Positions 63,820 to 64,000 of a DNA stretch of 64,000 bases are shown here, in pieces. Under the pieces are notes generated by a model. That model saw nothing but the letters and a program-made list of their open reading frames with translations. It was not told where the DNA came from and made no database searches. This DNA comes from Pyxicephalus adspersus (lineage: Eukaryota; Chordata; Amphibia; Anura; Pyxicephalidae). Location of the stretch: contig NC_092862.1 of the NCBI RefSeq assembly GCF_032062135.1, forward strand, positions 94,297,969-94,361,968, given 5' to 3'. Each line of letters opens with the position of its first letter. Within the stretch, counting starts at the first letter, position 1. The position numbers were made by a program, and so were the translations under genes.

Positions 63820-64000
63820 CTGATTCATCAAGCAAAATCGGAAGCTCGCTTGCGCATTCGTATTCGCGATCCGAAATCGTACGCCGTCGCGCAATTCAGC
63901 AACTGAAACAGCTCGCGGCCGGAGCCGCGCATCTCCGGCAGCTTTACACTGGCGAGCTTGCATTAAAAGTCACTGTTCCCCTAAAAAATCATTCTTTCTA
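63820..64000. repeat. CpG-rich repeat fragment running off the window end
   Basis: From GAGGCTGATTCATCAAGC onward the sequence is far richer in CpG than its surroundings (CGTATTCGCGATCCG, GCTCGCGGCCGGAGCCGCGC). It contains a GC palindrome at CGCGGCCGGAGCCGCG. It is probably the start of another dispersed element; no coding signal is visible. Confidence 0.4.

Noticed and set aside
30871..64000. The neighbouring gene INHBA
   Set aside because: Expected downstream of GLI3 from conserved vertebrate order, but no TGF-beta-family coding sequence appears before the window ends.

Overview
This window is vertebrate nuclear DNA, most likely from an anuran (frog). Its only gene is the 3' two-thirds of GLI3, the zinc-finger effector of Hedgehog signalling. 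Eight coding exons lie on the + strand between 2089 and 29293. Joined, they encode about 1,200 residues: the segment just N-terminal to the zinc fingers, all five C2H2 fingers, the PKA/CK1/GSK3 phosphorylation cluster, and the activation domain ending in the conserved C-terminus. Splice sites are GT-AG, every junction keeps the reading frame, and the order matches vertebrate GLI3 rather than GLI1 or GLI2. The first half of the gene (promoter, repressor region, SYGHL SUFU-binding motif) lies upstream of position 1. The frog assignment is inference. It rests on the GLI3 sequence and on repeats of amphibian character: a (TAA)n-tailed dispersed repeat, Tc1-like, CR1-like and L2-like elements, and several short inverted-repeat transposons.

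Layout. 1-2088 is the end of the upstream intron and holds non-repetitive blocks that look like candidate enhancers, plus a strong hairpin near 314-393. 2089-5815 carries three exons ending inside zinc finger 1. 5816-21595 is a 15.8 kb intron with candidate regulatory blocks, an L1-like remnant and microsatellites; a hAT-type MITE lies just before it, at 4922-5231. 21596-23465 holds three exons encoding fingers 1-5, with a 480 bp foldback element between the first two. 23511-24055 is a TTAA-flanked transposon starting only 45 bp after the last of these exons. 26572-29293 holds the last two exons, and 29294 to about 30870 is the 3' UTR.

From about 30.9 kb to the end is a gene-free intergenic region, presumably the gene-poor interval between GLI3 and INHBA. 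It contains two hAT-like non-autonomous elements with perfect 8-bp target duplications, a degenerate Tc1-like transposon, a CR1-like and an L2-like LINE fragment, possible LTR pieces and several MITEs. It also holds three more members of the TTAA/TTAG-flanked family.

The most unusual content is that four-member family (23.5, 38.3, 40.5 and 57.3 kb). Members share termini of the CCACCTGGGCG type, a CpG-rich block followed by a consensus 5' splice site, and repeated palindromes built on TTTTGTATTGGATT / AATCCAATACAAAA. They look like non-autonomous transposons carrying a first-exon-like cassette.
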